Assembly (NCBI RefSeq): GCF_014356525.2
Contig: NC_052507.1
Span: forward strand, 46,981,992 to 47,045,991
Source of the DNA: Nilaparvata lugens
Lineage: Eukaryota > Arthropoda > Insecta > Hemiptera > Delphacidae
Length of the DNA: 64,000 bases
Direction: 5' to 3'
Of this stretch, positions 37,331-49,359 are shown piece by piece (position 1 is the stretch's first letter; each line of letters starts with the position of its first letter). The position numbers and the translations under genes are program-made. The notes under the pieces were generated by a model. It ran no database searches and was not told the origin of the DNA. It worked only from the letters and a program-made list of their open reading frames with translations.

Positions 37331-38079
37331 CTATCCAAAACTTTTCAACCACCAAATAATTACAATTAAGTATAACACGGGAATAAAAAGCATCCAGTAA
37401 CTCACTTGTACTAACTTACTCAATTATTATGGGTTTTGATAAACTTGTAGAACGATAGGTAATCTGAATACCTAGTTACGAGATTACAGCAATTGTTCTC
37501 ATTGCACTGTGATCTAAGTGCAGTACCAATTTTTAAAGATTGGAGGGAACGAGATGTGACAATGTGATCTTTATTCTCCCTCCCTCCGAATAAACTGTCC
37601 ATGAGCTGAAAAGATAATAAATTCATATGTCTAAATTCAGTTATCTGATTGTCGATTAACCTTTAATTATCGATAAGGAATGGATCACATTTGAAAGCAA
37701 CACTATTAAGTTGGATCAGTAATTAATCTTGGTTCTGATGTGCACTAACTTGAATAATTCCAACATCATTTTTTCTTCTCAATCAATCATTGTTCGTGAT
37801 GAGCGTCATTACTTTCCGAAACGAAAACTTCAAGGAGATTCATTACAATATACAAGGAGACGCCATTAAGGAATAGGCAGTTCTCTTATTAATCAGCAAG
37901 ATTTTAAAGTAAATGGTAGGGATCATTGAAGAAGCATCTTTTCAAAAAAGTACTTTCTAGATTTGTGGAATAACTTGGATGAGCTGGCACGCAGATCTTG
38001 CAGGGAAAAGAAAGTTTATCATTGTGGTGATGTGTAAATGCAGGAGATGGTGTTTAAGAAATATGTCCTACTGGAAAGA
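37331..38079. other. AT-rich non-coding stretch
   Basis: I see nothing recognisable. Confidence 0.45.
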
Positions 38080-38398
38080 ATGGGTGTCAGTTTCTAGGCT
38101 TAGTAGCGAAAGGAGTATGAAGTTAGAGAGAACGAGGAAGGGGAAGAGAAATGGATAAGGGAGTAAGAGAAAGGATCGTGGAGGATAGAGTTGTGTGTAA
38201 TTATAAGAAACGTACCCTGTGTAGTTCATATAGCTCGTATTCTCTGCTCCTCATCTTGGGGGATTCTACTGAATAGGGAAGGATTGAAGAAAAGGGCCAC
38301 CTTAAAACAAAAACGAAAAAGAATAAGAAAACGGAGAGGAAATTATTATGGTGCGTATGATTACAATGTGAGGGTGCCGTTGATTCTTATTGTGATGG

Positions 38399-38436
<38 letters not shown>

Positions 38437-38670
38437 TCAAGAGAAAGAGGAAGGGAATTGCTGTTTCAATCGAAATGGAAGCGTAAGTGGAACATGAATC
38501 TCAAGATATAGAAGATACTAAGAGAAATAGGAAGAGATAGGGGATGGGAGGTACGGTATCTAAGATACCGAGGAAAGAAGCTGTAGAGGGGAGGGGAACA
38601 TTAGTAAGTGGATGGCAAAGATGATGAGGGAGGAGAAACGGCATTTTAAAAAGGTTTGTGGCTTTTTAAA
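38080..38670 (+). other. Polypurine-skewed domain
   Basis: The plus strand is rich in G and A and includes a GAT array. A 106-codon ORF through it has a long poly-Met run from the array. Confidence 0.5.
38393..38437 (+). repeat. (GAT)n trinucleotide array
   Basis: About 14 ATG/GAT units lie in tandem. Confidence 0.95.
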
Positions 38671-38715
38671 GGGACAGAACGATCCAAGGAGTTGAGTCAG
38701 TCAAGCTTCACCTTC

Positions 38716-38767
38716 TACGTCATCCTTCTCCGCAAAGATCGTCCTGACGTCACGGTTTCTTACGTCA
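38716..38767. promoter_or_regulatory. Cluster of three CRE-like motifs
   Basis: TACGTCA (38716-38722), the full palindrome TGACGTCA (38745-38752) and TACGTCA (38761-38767) lie within 52 bp. Such sites bind CREB/ATF-type bZIP factors in animals. Activity here is inferred from the motif alone. Confidence 0.35.
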
Positions 38768-38870
38768 GACCCGAAGAAGAAAAATAACAAGAGTAGAATC
38801 TAAAGGAATGCATTTTATAAGGATGGGCCATGGCTCCCTCCTTTGCGACACAGTTGGGTAACTACAGGTC

Positions 38871-41471
38871 CCCATTCAAGAGAAGCTGTCGTCTTCTCTC
38901 CTTCTCAACCTCCTTGCTTCCTCCAATCATTCTCTCTTCCTCTCGATATTTCCGTCGTCTCCTACACGTCTTTTCATGAAGCACCTCTCCCTTCAAGACT
39001 TTGGATCAGGTGCTACACATGGTACACTCTCCTCACATTCCTTAAGCCCAGCCAGTGTGTAGTATGTCCCGTTGATTCAACTATTAGTGTACAGTGCATC
39101 TCCACTTGTTGTAGTATTATATTGACTACTAATTCAAATGAACTGACGTTACATATGGGGTAGCTATTTTAGAATAAGTGATTTTATGATTTATTATATA
39201 TGAAATAGAACTGGATGATTTTTGAAAAGTTATTACATCTTCAGGACAATATTACTGCTAACGTGGGCTATACTAATCAACTTCAATTTATTTATGTAGG
39301 TTGGTTGAATTTATTGATGTTAATCATCGAATTCAAATGGAATATTCATTTAAAACATAACGTAAGTTGATCTTGTATCAGACTTCAACAAAGGAAAACA
39401 ACGAATTTGAGAACTCATGTACGTGAAGAGTTTCGCAATATCCACAGCGAATCCACTGAGTCATTAATATTATTGAAAACATTATCCCGATGCCTACATT
39501 GGCAAGAAACATGATGATTGGAATTCCACTGGATACCTGTAACAGCTACTGTTCATCTCCAGACCCAACCTCCTTCACAAATAACATCGGTCAGATGGAC
39601 GTTGCCGACGAGTATGATAGCCGAGCAGAAAATAAAAGTCAGGTAATTTTATGCAGGTTGACACCGTCAGTTAATAATAGTTTTCGATATTCGAATTGCA
39701 CACTAGTGCAGGCTGTCCTGACATCGAGCACAATTTTCCAACTCAATTAGTTGCAAGCGAGAGTGGATAATTTTCAGCAAGTGAACGAGAGTAGTGCGAG
39801 GCCACCCGGGATTGCAAGCCAACCATTCTTAACTCGATTACTTTCGTCGGTAACCAATGAAAACACTGACAAGCGATTGATGCCAAATTATAGAATAAAT
39901 TATTGCAATCATTTTTCGCCTGCGATTCATGAAATCAGTCAGTTTTGCACTACACGTTGTGCTTCCAGGTTTGTGTAGCTTAATTTTTCTAGAATATTAT
40001 CCGAATAATCACTGTTGAAATTTGACTCAAAATGAATCAGTCATTAAGAATAAATTTGATTATTGTACGCAAGACATCGGATGTGTTCATCCGACTCTTT
40101 CCAGAATCTTATTGTTATATAATTGAAATAAGGAATGTCTGAATGAAGGAAATCATGCAATTATTGATGTAGCCTAATTGTAGGGGTTTGAAATAAACTC
40201 TTGATATTATAAGTTACAGGAATTGAACTGCTGCGTTGATTTGCAGTTGACCGTAAACATCTGTCACACCCCAGTATTTCTCAAATGCATAATTTTTTAT
40301 CAATTTAATTCTTCAAGAAATATTTAATAAGATGAAATATTGAATACTTTTCACTCATTCAGTATTATGATCATCTTCAACAGATTCTATTTATGCGTTA
40401 ATAAATTATTATTATATTATAATTTTATTAAATAAGACTACTCAAGTGATACGTTGTGTTACGAGACATTCAAGATTACAAAATTTGCAAAACAGTTATT
40501 CAATATTAGTACAACAAAATAATTAGTGAGAGAAAGGTGAATTCATTTCCCATTCTATATTTTGCTGATATAATAAGCGTCGACTTCTAGGCAAGGCTAC
40601 TCTTACAATCTGACAATAACTCGAATTCGTTGACCAAGATATTACTGGGAAACGAATTGAACCAATTTTTGACATAGAATTCAATGTCATGAAGAAACTC
40701 AAGCTATGCACTGACTGAAAATTACATTCCAACTATACGCTTTGCTTAATCCTAAGTCTGAATAAGAATCATTAAATAAGAATTTGAATATGAAATCATT
40801 GGTACGTCCACTTCCAATAAGAGTAGTCAATGATTCGAACCAATAAACTACCTATTCACTTCCTTCTAACAAAAGTCAATGAATCAAAACAATAAAATAA
40901 TAAGCTACTAATGTACTATCTCAATATCGTTATTCCAAGTTAATTATTACATTTCGTCTACTTTCCTATATTACTACAAAAGTTTGTTATCTCTCTCACT
41001 TAAATGGAGTGAATGAAATAGTTTATTATTCAATCTTAAAATTTCGAATTTAGGAAAAGTAATTTCAAGGTTTTGTGCCACTCACCCGCAGTCACAACCA
41101 AGAACCACGTGCTCGTCTATGAGAGTACCTTTCTCGTTCACGATCCAACTCTGACTGCTTCGATTGAAAATATTATTTTCAATTCAAAGCCAAACGTTAA
41201 TAAAATTCTACAGAATCGCTGTAACCTGGTGAGGAATTTCTGTGAAGACAGTTTGAGTAACCCAACACCAAGTTACAGCGACTGCGATTAGATTAGATTG
41301 CGATGAGAGAGAAAGAGAGTGTGTTTCCACACGCCTCAGAACGAACAATAGTAGAGTATTCCATAGTTTTCACACTATTAACACTCATTAATACTGTCAA
41401 CTCTAGAATGCTACGTTTTCAAAACATGTTGATTGAACATCAAAATATCTTGAATTCCCTCTGTTCTTTTT
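38871..41471. other. Non-coding stretch, pyrimidine-rich then AT-rich
   Basis: 38875-39010 is C/T-biased. At 39460-39978 one plus-strand frame is open for 173 codons except for a TAG at 39748, but runs of this length are expected by chance and I recognise nothing in it. The rest is AT-rich. Confidence 0.4.
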
Positions 41472-42281
41472 CTATAGTGAGGTCCACGTTATAATGACAG
41501 TATTTGATTGACAATAGTTTTGATATTTTATTGTTAGGCAATGCAGATAGCACTATATTTTCTAGCTTTGCAATGTTGTCAGTTTGCCAGGAATATTTTA
41601 CTTTTACTTTCAATAGTGACTGTACAGATCTAAACAGACAATCTTCAACCGCCATGTTTTTTTCATTCTAACAAAATACTTGAGTAGATAAGTGGATTTG
41701 AAAATGTATTGTTTAATAACTGAAATAATTTTTAGATATTACTATATGAGAATCACAAACTACACCTGAAACGACACTTGATAACTTTGACCATCTTGAT
41801 CATAACTTGGACTTCATCCATGCTTCTGGTATGAACATTGAAAGGTTATTTCAGAACTCATTATTTCCATTGGAATTATCTTATTATAAATAGGTTTTCT
41901 ATTTTTCTATTATTTTTGAGAGAAATTGAAGTAGAATAACTTAATTTATGTTCATTTGAAGTTCAGATTGTTGTATCACAGTGTTTTAAAATTAGCCGCC
42001 AAGATTTCACGTGTGTATGAGAATAAAAATCTGATCTCAGTTATGAAAGCAAAGTTTTGGATAAAATTATGAAAAAGGATATTTTATTGATGAATGTAAT
42101 TCATTTGAAATGAAATTGCTTATTTTATCGAGGAAAATGAAAACTAATATTAGATCAAATGTTAGGATGAATTGAATAATAGCTGTGTACACTCGGTGGC
42201 AAAATGGAGTCAAATATAGAGATTTGGCAACCTGCTCTCCCATCTTTCATCACTGCCATTATAACGTGGACCTCACTATAG
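41472..42281. mobile_element. 810-bp TIR element (family F)
   Basis: The left end CTATAGTGAGGTCCACGTTA (41472) is repeated in inverted orientation at the right end (42281 back to 42252). The arms are 30 bp with one mismatch. If the ends are TAGTGAGG..CCTCACTA, the flanking TA on each side would be the target duplication, as in Tc1/mariner-type elements. The interior has no transposase-like frame, so it is a non-autonomous DNA transposon. Confidence 0.82.
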
Positions 42282-43779
42282 CAGAGAGTATACAATGTAA
42301 TTCTACACTACTTTATTTCGATCTAATTCTATCCTTTACCATATTACATTTTATATTCTCTGATTTCTAGTATTCGGAATAGCTCGAGATCGAGTAGTTT
42401 TTTCTCAAACAATTCAATAATTTATCCACGCTGTTTCTTAGTGTGATGCTCGTCAGCACCCCACCATGACCTGCAATTTTCTCAAAAATGCAACTGACGC
42501 GGTGCAAGCAGGGAACGACATGGTAGTAGGGTGTTCTGCTCAGGAGTCCGAATCGCCCTTTTACGAAGGAACGGCCATCTGCCAGCAACAAATGGCGATT
42601 GATGGCCCGGTAAGATCACTCATTCCCTTCAAGGGAAAGAATTGCCGTTGTCTCTGCGTACACTCCGTTGTGGAGTTCACCCTTAAAAACTAGAATACTC
42701 CCTCAACCTTGTCTGTCTGTCTCTAGTTTCACTCCTACTACAACTCCTTTCCCTCGTCTCTTGCTCTACAGTTTGACATACACGTCATCTGGCTCCGTTG
42801 CTCATTAAATTCATAGTTCTGTCGCTTTGCATGCTTGCTACGTTGCTGTTGTTCTTATCGAAAAAAATCGTCATCTGTTGCTTCTTCTGCTTGTAGAGAG
42901 GGTGGTCGAGTACAAACATTACTCCACTAGACCGTATCCGTAATTTTTACCAGCACCTCAACAAGTTGAATAATAATTCTATAGCGCTATACCCTAGACT
43001 TCATAGTGTGAGCTAGTATTATAGAACTATAGTTTATTCCCACGCGTAGTAAGGAGGTATTGTTCACATGTTTGTTTATACACATAGCACTTTGTCTAGA
43101 CTGTACATTTTGGGTACAAAAGAAGTGAGATCAACAAGGGTGAAAAGCTGATAAGGCGTTGTTTTTCCTAAAATAAATTAGTGAATTCTAAATTGATTTA
43201 GGAAATTCAATAGAAACGCTTTACCTTAATTTAAAACTGCTTTGGGAGTTTTTGTCCAATCAAAACGTTAAAGCACTGCAACAAAAAACAAGAATGGAAT
43301 TAGTTGAATAGATAGATAATACGATACTAAATTTATAGATTAATTACGCAATCTTCATGTGTTCCAATGAGCATCACATTAATTAATTCAGATTTGGTAG
43401 GGAGTAGGAAGCAATAATCAATGAGAGGATGCAAAAACAATTAAAAATGATAAAAAATCATGAAGAACACAACTTACAATCGAGTAGTCAAAGAAGATAA
43501 TTAGAGTAATAATTATTGTTTCGATATGAATATTAAAAAAATAAATTTCCATGTAATCACTCTTGACAGATTAATTTGAGAACATGGGATTTGAATAAGA
43601 TTTTGATGACAATCATACGACCAAAGTGTTCAGTGTTCCATCTGAAATTGAGAGAAGAGCATTTTTTTGTCAATCGTCCACCTGAGTTTAGGTAGGAGAA
43701 ATACAGACCTGCAGAGGACCTAGTTGTGGGGTGACTGACCTAGCATTCTCCTCTGCTCAATGATGTAGTGAAGACAGAT
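42282..43779. other. Non-coding stretch with one GC-richer patch
   Basis: 42460-42700 is richer in G and C and holds an ATG-initiated frame discussed under findings. The rest is mostly AT-rich, and I recognise nothing in it. Confidence 0.4.
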
Positions 43780-43990
43780 GGTTTCCACCTTACTTGGATG
43801 GCACAGGGTGGAAGAAGTAAACATCAAAGGAAGACTAGAAGGAAGAGAAAGAGAGAAGAGAAGGATGGATGGGTAAAGGTGGAGAAACAGCTTCTTGCAC
43901 ACGAACACACTCACTCAAAGTAGAAGCAGCTGGTGCCAAAAAGAATGAATGGAAGGAGAATATAAAAGAAAAGAAGACAACTGCATCTTA
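43780..43990 (+). other. Polypurine-skewed tract
   Basis: G and A dominate the plus strand (GGAAGAGAAAGAGAGAAGAG). No credible frame is present. Confidence 0.5.
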
Positions 43991-44782
43991 CTAGCAAGGT
44001 CGTACAACTTCCTTTACTACCAAGTGACGTCATTTCCTCATCCTATCCACTTCCTTCAAATTCTATTCATACGGAGGACGAAATTCATGAATGGTTAGTA
44101 ACATACACGTATACTCTCATATGACTTTTGACTCCTACATTACAGAACATAACATCCACTTCTATTTTATCAACCGATAAACATCTTCCAATAGATGTAT
44201 GATGCCACAAACAATAATTGTCTGGTTGGAAATATTTTGATGGATAACCCATCACAAAGACGATACTATTCTTGGTAAAGTCGAGATAAAAATGAACTTC
44301 ATTCTTGTTTACTGACCTCTTCAGTCTTCACAGCTGTTCTCCTATGAAGTTCGTTATTTTCTTTTGTGCCTACTGTTTTTCATTTCCTTGTGCCATTCAA
44401 GATGCCCTTTTGTTTGTTTAACTCGAGGCGCATGGGGCCTTCTATAGATTTGACCAGTCTTTTCAAGATTATTTACAAAATTTTGACACGCGCCTATCTG
44501 TGGGCTTCCGGAAATCATAACAACAACAATGGATTAATCTAGAAGCCTCCGCAGAGATTCATCACATTGAATGAGTACCAGGGAAGGGAATAGAGACCAA
44601 AAAATAATCTGGTGTATTGTGATTGCTTTCTTTGAACTATATAATATGAAATATTTTATTACGAAATTTGAATGGTTCATGTTACTACAAAATCATAATC
44701 CGTTCAAAAACATATTTGACAAAAATGCGGAGATTTCAAAGAAAATAAATATGTTGAGAAGCTTTTTACAATCTTTTATCTT
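43991..44782. other. Mostly AT-rich non-coding stretch
   Basis: A single CRE palindrome TGACGTCA lies at 44025-44032. Nothing else is recognised. Confidence 0.4.
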
Positions 44783-45131
44783 TTGAGTTGATCAATTTCG
44801 AAGTCGGAGCTAGTTTCTGAATCTAGTTTTTAGAATTTAACAACTAATAGCTTCTCCTAATCTTAAAATATAGTTGTCTTTCGATGTGAACAATAAAATC
44901 AGGATTATTCAATGAGGATTGTTTTTTACGCATATAACAGTAATATCTGAATTTGATATTGAATAAGAAATTTCATATTATGAATACTAATAATTAGTAG
45001 AAAACAGTCCTCATTGAATAATCCTGATTTTATTGTTCACATCGGAAGACAACTATATTTTAAGATTAGGAGAAGCTACTCTAAAAACTAGGTTCAGAAA
45101 CTAGTTCTGACTTCCAAATTGATGAACTCAA
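44783..45131. mobile_element. Foldback (long inverted repeat) element
   Basis: The left arm 44783-44925 and the right arm 45001-45131 are inverted copies over their whole length, with a ~13-base insertion in the left arm (near 44836) and about ten substitutions. The inner part, around ACAATAAAATCAGGATTATT, is identical over dozens of bases. The ~75-bp spacer is AT-rich. It fits a foldback-type MITE, and transcripts would form a long hairpin. Confidence 0.85.
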
Positions 45132-46412
45132 TGAAAACGGACTTGGGAAGCTTTCAATCTTCCAACTTTCTTCAAACTCAATAACTCCTTGGACTTGAAA
45201 CGACCATCACTTATTGAAGTAGACATGTACATTGTACACTGGTGGTGTCCTTTGCAAAGTGCATTAGCACACTTGAGGCACAGCTAGGATGTATGGCTAA
45301 GACAGGATTGGAGAGTGAGATCTGAATGGAAGGTGTGGCTGGCCTAATGAATGGTTTGGTCGCGGAAGTGATAAGACGACTACAACTGTGTCTATCCGCA
45401 TGTAAGACAAGCAGACAATGCCGGCGTGTGCTTGGTTTTGAGGCTCAGCTAAAGGAAGGAAGTACTGTGTTCCACCGGTGTAACCCCGGCGAGACTCCTC
45501 ACTAGCAACATTCCACTTTAAACTGTCAGCATTGGTGATGTTCATAAAGAGAATGTGACTAGCTTTGTCACAGTCATCCCTCACACCTGACTGCTACTTG
45601 CTTGTCTAATGAACAATTCCTTGGATCTGTGCACAAAATATTCGTTTCCTGTAGGCACGCTGTCAACTGAGACTGGCAGCCACAACAGCACACGACAAGT
45701 CTCGCAAAGGAAACGGAACGTGCGCCTTCCCAGTTTTTTAGCAGTCGTTTTCCGGTTTTTAAACGAGGGTTTCCTCAATCTTATATGAGTCATATAAATT
45801 TGGGAAGTCATTAAAAGAACAATTCCTTATTTACGATATAATAAGAAGCTAAGTATCATATCCATATAGAAGCATATAGAAACATGTATATAAACTATAC
45901 AAGTATGATATGTAGAATGATCTCAATCATTCTCTGGAGAAACTTTTACCAGTAGTATTATAAAATGTCGTCATCTGTTTCCATTTCATAATAATTATTG
46001 AACTAAAGACAAAATATTACGAGGAAGCTATCATCCATTCAACAAATGCTATTTGATGTCAATTGATTGGAAGAAACTTACTATTGTCTGTTTAAGAATA
46101 TAAAATATAATTTTTCTATGGCTTAATTGACATTCTATATTGACAGTCATATAACATTTATTATTACTGAATTGAGAATAATTTTGTAGGAAATGAAAAA
46201 CTAACAAGTATTTTTTTGAAGTAAATTACATTACAATTATTAATAAAATAATAGTACATGAGTCTTCTGCTCAAATTCAAGCTCAAATTCATTGAATACG
46301 TGTGTACATTCTTCAAGTCTCGTTACTTACTCTCAATGCTTTCTCCATCAACATTCCAATTGCTATGAGCTGATAAAAATTCCATTTAATATGCATTGTC
46401 TTCTCATAAATC
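45132..46412. other. Mixed then AT-rich non-coding stretch
   Basis: 45290-45760 is GC-richer, with minus-strand frames of 95 and 76 codons that I cannot assign. From 45770 onward it is AT-rich and without features. Confidence 0.4.
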
Positions 46413-47072
46413 AAAATCTGGTGTGGCGCACTCACACAACTTTCCTTGCCGTTATGAAAATTTATCACCTGACGCTAGTGATCACGCACATCTCAAGTCT
46501 ACTATATTCAAAGATCCAAGCCAGCTGGTGACAGAACAATAACGCTGGAGACACACGAAGTCTGCTATCTCTTCATAGTGAATGATTTAGTAGAATCAAC
46601 AGTTGCAAACAGTTTGCAATTGAAATAATAACATTTTCTCGAATTTCTAGCTTATTTCCAATTTTAGGAGAAAATGTTACTGAACATCAATTGTGAAGAT
46701 TTTCATGCTCAATCTTTTCCACTTGGAATTTTTTGTTTAAATTGTATCTGAAGCCTGATAATTGGGAATCTAAAATCAAACTTTGCATTGATGGGACAGA
46801 GCTCCTGGAATTTTCACAGACATGAGACTTGTGGCAGTTGATAGAACTTATCAATAAATATTTCATGTATGAATTTGATCAAAATCGTTGGAGCCGTTTT
46901 CGAGAAAATCGCGAAAAACCCTGTTTTTGACAACATTTTCGCCATTTTAGCCGCCATCTTGAATTGCATTTGATCGAAATTGTTCGTTTCGGTTACTTAT
47001 ACTGTAAGGACCTTAAGTTCCAAATTTCAAATCATTCCGTTCACTGGGAGATGAGATATCGTGTACACAGAC

Positions 47073-47099
47073 GCACATACACTCACACACACACACACA

Positions 47100-47151
<52 letters not shown>
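47073..47151 (+). repeat. (CA)n microsatellite
   Basis: A CA dinucleotide tract of about 75 bp with one interruption lies inside element B3. Confidence 0.97.
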
Positions 47152-47152
<1 letters not shown>

Positions 47153-47244
47153 AATACCCAAAATCCACTTTTTGGATTCAGGGGACCTTGAAACGTATAG
47201 AAATTTAGAAATTGGGGTACCTTAATTTTTTTCGGAAATCAATA

Positions 47245-47277
47245 CTTTCCTTACCTATGGTAATAGGGCAAGGAAAG
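47245..47277. repeat. Terminal hairpin of element B3
   Basis: CTTTCCTT at 47245 pairs with AAGGAAAG at 47270-47277, with an inner CCTAT/ATAGG stem. Confidence 0.7.
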
Positions 47278-47282
47278 TGAAA

Positions 47283-47713
47283 ATTATAATATTGGAGACA
47301 ATAATTCAGCATAATATTATGTTCACTGCTTTGAAATGTGTAATGTTCAAACTCATCTGTATGCAGATGGTACGGCAGCTAAAATATTGAAATTTCTTAT
47401 TCGGAACACCTGGAAGAAACACTGAAAACAAGCAGAAGGAAAGAGGTGAGAAGTACACAAATCGAAAGTGTCTCAAGATGCTGTCGAACAAAACAACTCT
47501 TTCTTCACCAAGGATGTTTTCCAGATTTGGCGAACATCTGACGACTTTTGGCAAAAGGAACCGTTTTCACATGAATAGAAAAATGTTTCTACTCAGTCAT
47601 CGAAAAGGATTGCAGATGTGATCGGCAAGAAAGGGGGTTGTTTTCGTTGAAGGGTCAAGAACCCGAAGGGTTGAACAGCTGCTGAAGGGTTTCGGCTTGG
47701 CACGTACCTATTG
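47283..47713. other. Non-coding stretch
   Basis: I see no gene. One 82-codon minus-strand frame has no recognisable content. Confidence 0.4.
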
Positions 47714-47813
47714 CTATAGTGAGATTCACTTGACACTGGCAGCATTCCTCATGAATAACACCAGCGCTTCTCGTTCTAACGCTGCTGTCAGTTTGAAGTG
47801 AATTTCACTATAG
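47714..47813. mobile_element. 100-bp MITE (family G), intact copy
   Basis: It starts with CTATAGTGAGATTCACTTGA and ends with the inverted counterpart AAGTGAATTTCACTATAG. The inverted arms run about 34 bp each with some mismatches and include CAGCATT/AACGCTGCTG. TA is the likely target site. Confidence 0.8.
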
Positions 47814-48009
47814 ATGACTTGAGCTCGTGTTTACCAAGACAGAAAGCTGTTGTACTACGGTACCTTTACTATTGTTCATTTCACTTATAGGTGGGTATTA
47901 TTTGCAGCTGTCTGGCTCATTGTGGTTCCTGAGCAAGTAGCACGAGTTTAATTTATTGAGATGCCTAGCAGTAGCTATTGGCAACCAGTTTTCAACAACT
48001 ACAATTGAA

Positions 48010-48181
48010 GTAGCTTGATGAATTTGTGGATTGTAGTAGATTGATGAATTTGTGGATTGTAGTAGATTGATGAATTTGTGGATTGTAGTAGATTGATGAA
48101 TTTGTGGATTGTAGTAGATTGATGAATTTGTGGATTGTAGTAGATTGACGAATTTGTGGATTTTAGTAGATTGATGAGTTT
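48010..48181 (-). repeat. 26-bp minisatellite, about 6.6 units
   Basis: The unit contains GATTGATGAATTTGTGGATT. The first five full units are nearly identical, the sixth has two changes and the last is partial. A minus-strand frame through it (Ile/Asn/Gln/His-rich) is open only because 26 bp repeats every 78 bp without a stop. Confidence 0.95.
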
Positions 48182-48973
48182 GGATAGAATTCATACACTT
48201 ATTATATTTGATCAATATTAATTCGATTTTATAATAATCATCTTTTATCTTGGTTATGTATTTTATATCTAATGAAAAATAAAATTGATTATTATGAGTT
48301 ACAAAAATAATTCAAATCTAATCAACAATAACCACAGAGGAAATATGCTTAAAATGAGGAGAAATTAACTGGTACATAGACATAACTTTCAAATCACTGA
48401 GAAATGATGACTTCTTTCACAGAACGAGAAAACAGCATTATTCTTAGCTCGGTCAATGGCATCTCACTTCCAATTTTATGATACTCTAAACTCTTCATTT
48501 CTATAGAGAAATGAACCAAATATATTCCAGTGTTAATATGAGGTAATTAGTTTTCTGATAGCTAATCTTGTGAGAAAATAAGAAACACAATAAAGTGAGA
48601 ACTATGGCTTTGTAGAAACGATTACTCATTGAGAGGACTTCCTAATTATACTCTCTTGTTTTCCTACTGAATATTTCATTCAGAAAAGAGCTCACTTTTC
48701 TTCTATTCAACGTTTTGAAGTGAATATGTTACATTTCCAGGATACGGCCCGTTTGTGATAAGTTAAGAACGCTTGGTTGACGAGAATCAATTGAAGGAAA
48801 TAAAAATGTTGATCAGAATAGGGGAACAAAACATAACAGATGTCAGTTGCTGCGAGATGAAGCCTACAAGCTTCGCAGCGGGATGCGATATTGTAAGGAG
48901 CAGGGAACTACTCCTGAACTCCGATCACCTGGAGAACGAATAAAACCGCTTTGGTGAAGAATATTGTTTCAAA
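48182..48973. other. AT-rich non-coding stretch
   Basis: I see nothing recognisable. Confidence 0.45.
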
Positions 48974-49071
48974 TATAGTGTGATTCTCTCCAAACAGTCA
49001 GCATTCCTTATAAATAGCGTAAATGATTGCCGATCAACCGATGCTGACATTTGAAAGTGAATGCAACTATA
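48974..49071. mobile_element. 98-bp MITE (family G), diverged copy
   Basis: The ends TATAGTGTGATTCTCTCCAA and the inverted TTTGAAAGTGAATGCAACTATA match the termini at 47714-47813 with changes. The inner CAGCATTCC and ATGCTGAC pair as in the intact copy. Confidence 0.65.
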
Positions 49072-49359
49072 ACGAGTGGTGGGACTATCGACCACCTGCC
49101 CAAACGAGAGCGATAAGTGTTCGTATTATTTGTCAAGATGGACAAATTATTGCCCTCAATTTGATCTCAATGAGATGTGGTCCACTTTCGGAAATCTTTA
49201 GAAACAGATGTAGTTAAGAGCTCGCCGTTATGGAGCTGAGTGTGGGCTGGGGACTCAACAATACACGCACAAGCTTCTGATAACATTTTTTGTGGTAACT
49301 TCCGCTAATGTATCTTTTCTCCTATTATCGGCTCGTGTGCATTTGTTGCGGCCGAGATT
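49072..49359. other. Short non-coding stretch
   Basis: I see nothing recognisable. A 64-codon ORF starting at 49023 overlaps the MITE end. Confidence 0.4.

Larger units (their letters stand above)
46413..47282 (+). mobile_element. Family B repeat, copy B3, most complete copy
   Basis: It begins AAAATCTGGTGTGGCGCACT and ends in the hairpin CTTTCCTTACCTATGG..GGGCAAGGAAAG. Internal text includes TGGAGCCGTTTTCGAGAAAA and GCCATTTTAGCCGCCATCTT, which is also present in reverse in copy B2, and a CA tract. ACTTTCCTTGCC occurs near both ends in inverted orientation. It encodes nothing recognisable. I consider the class unresolved. Confidence 0.82.

Noticed and set aside
39460..39978. 173-codon plus frame with a single TAG
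   Set aside because: Open runs of 75-90 codons are expected many times by chance in 64 kb; no family resemblance or splice pattern supports it.
40820..40850. GGTTCGAATC on the minus strand, resembling a tRNA B box
   Set aside because: No matching T stem, anticodon arm or acceptor stem can be formed around it.
45297..45811. Two adjacent minus-strand frames (95 and 76 codons)
   Set aside because: Composition is plausible but there is no domain, no clear splice sites and no supporting context.
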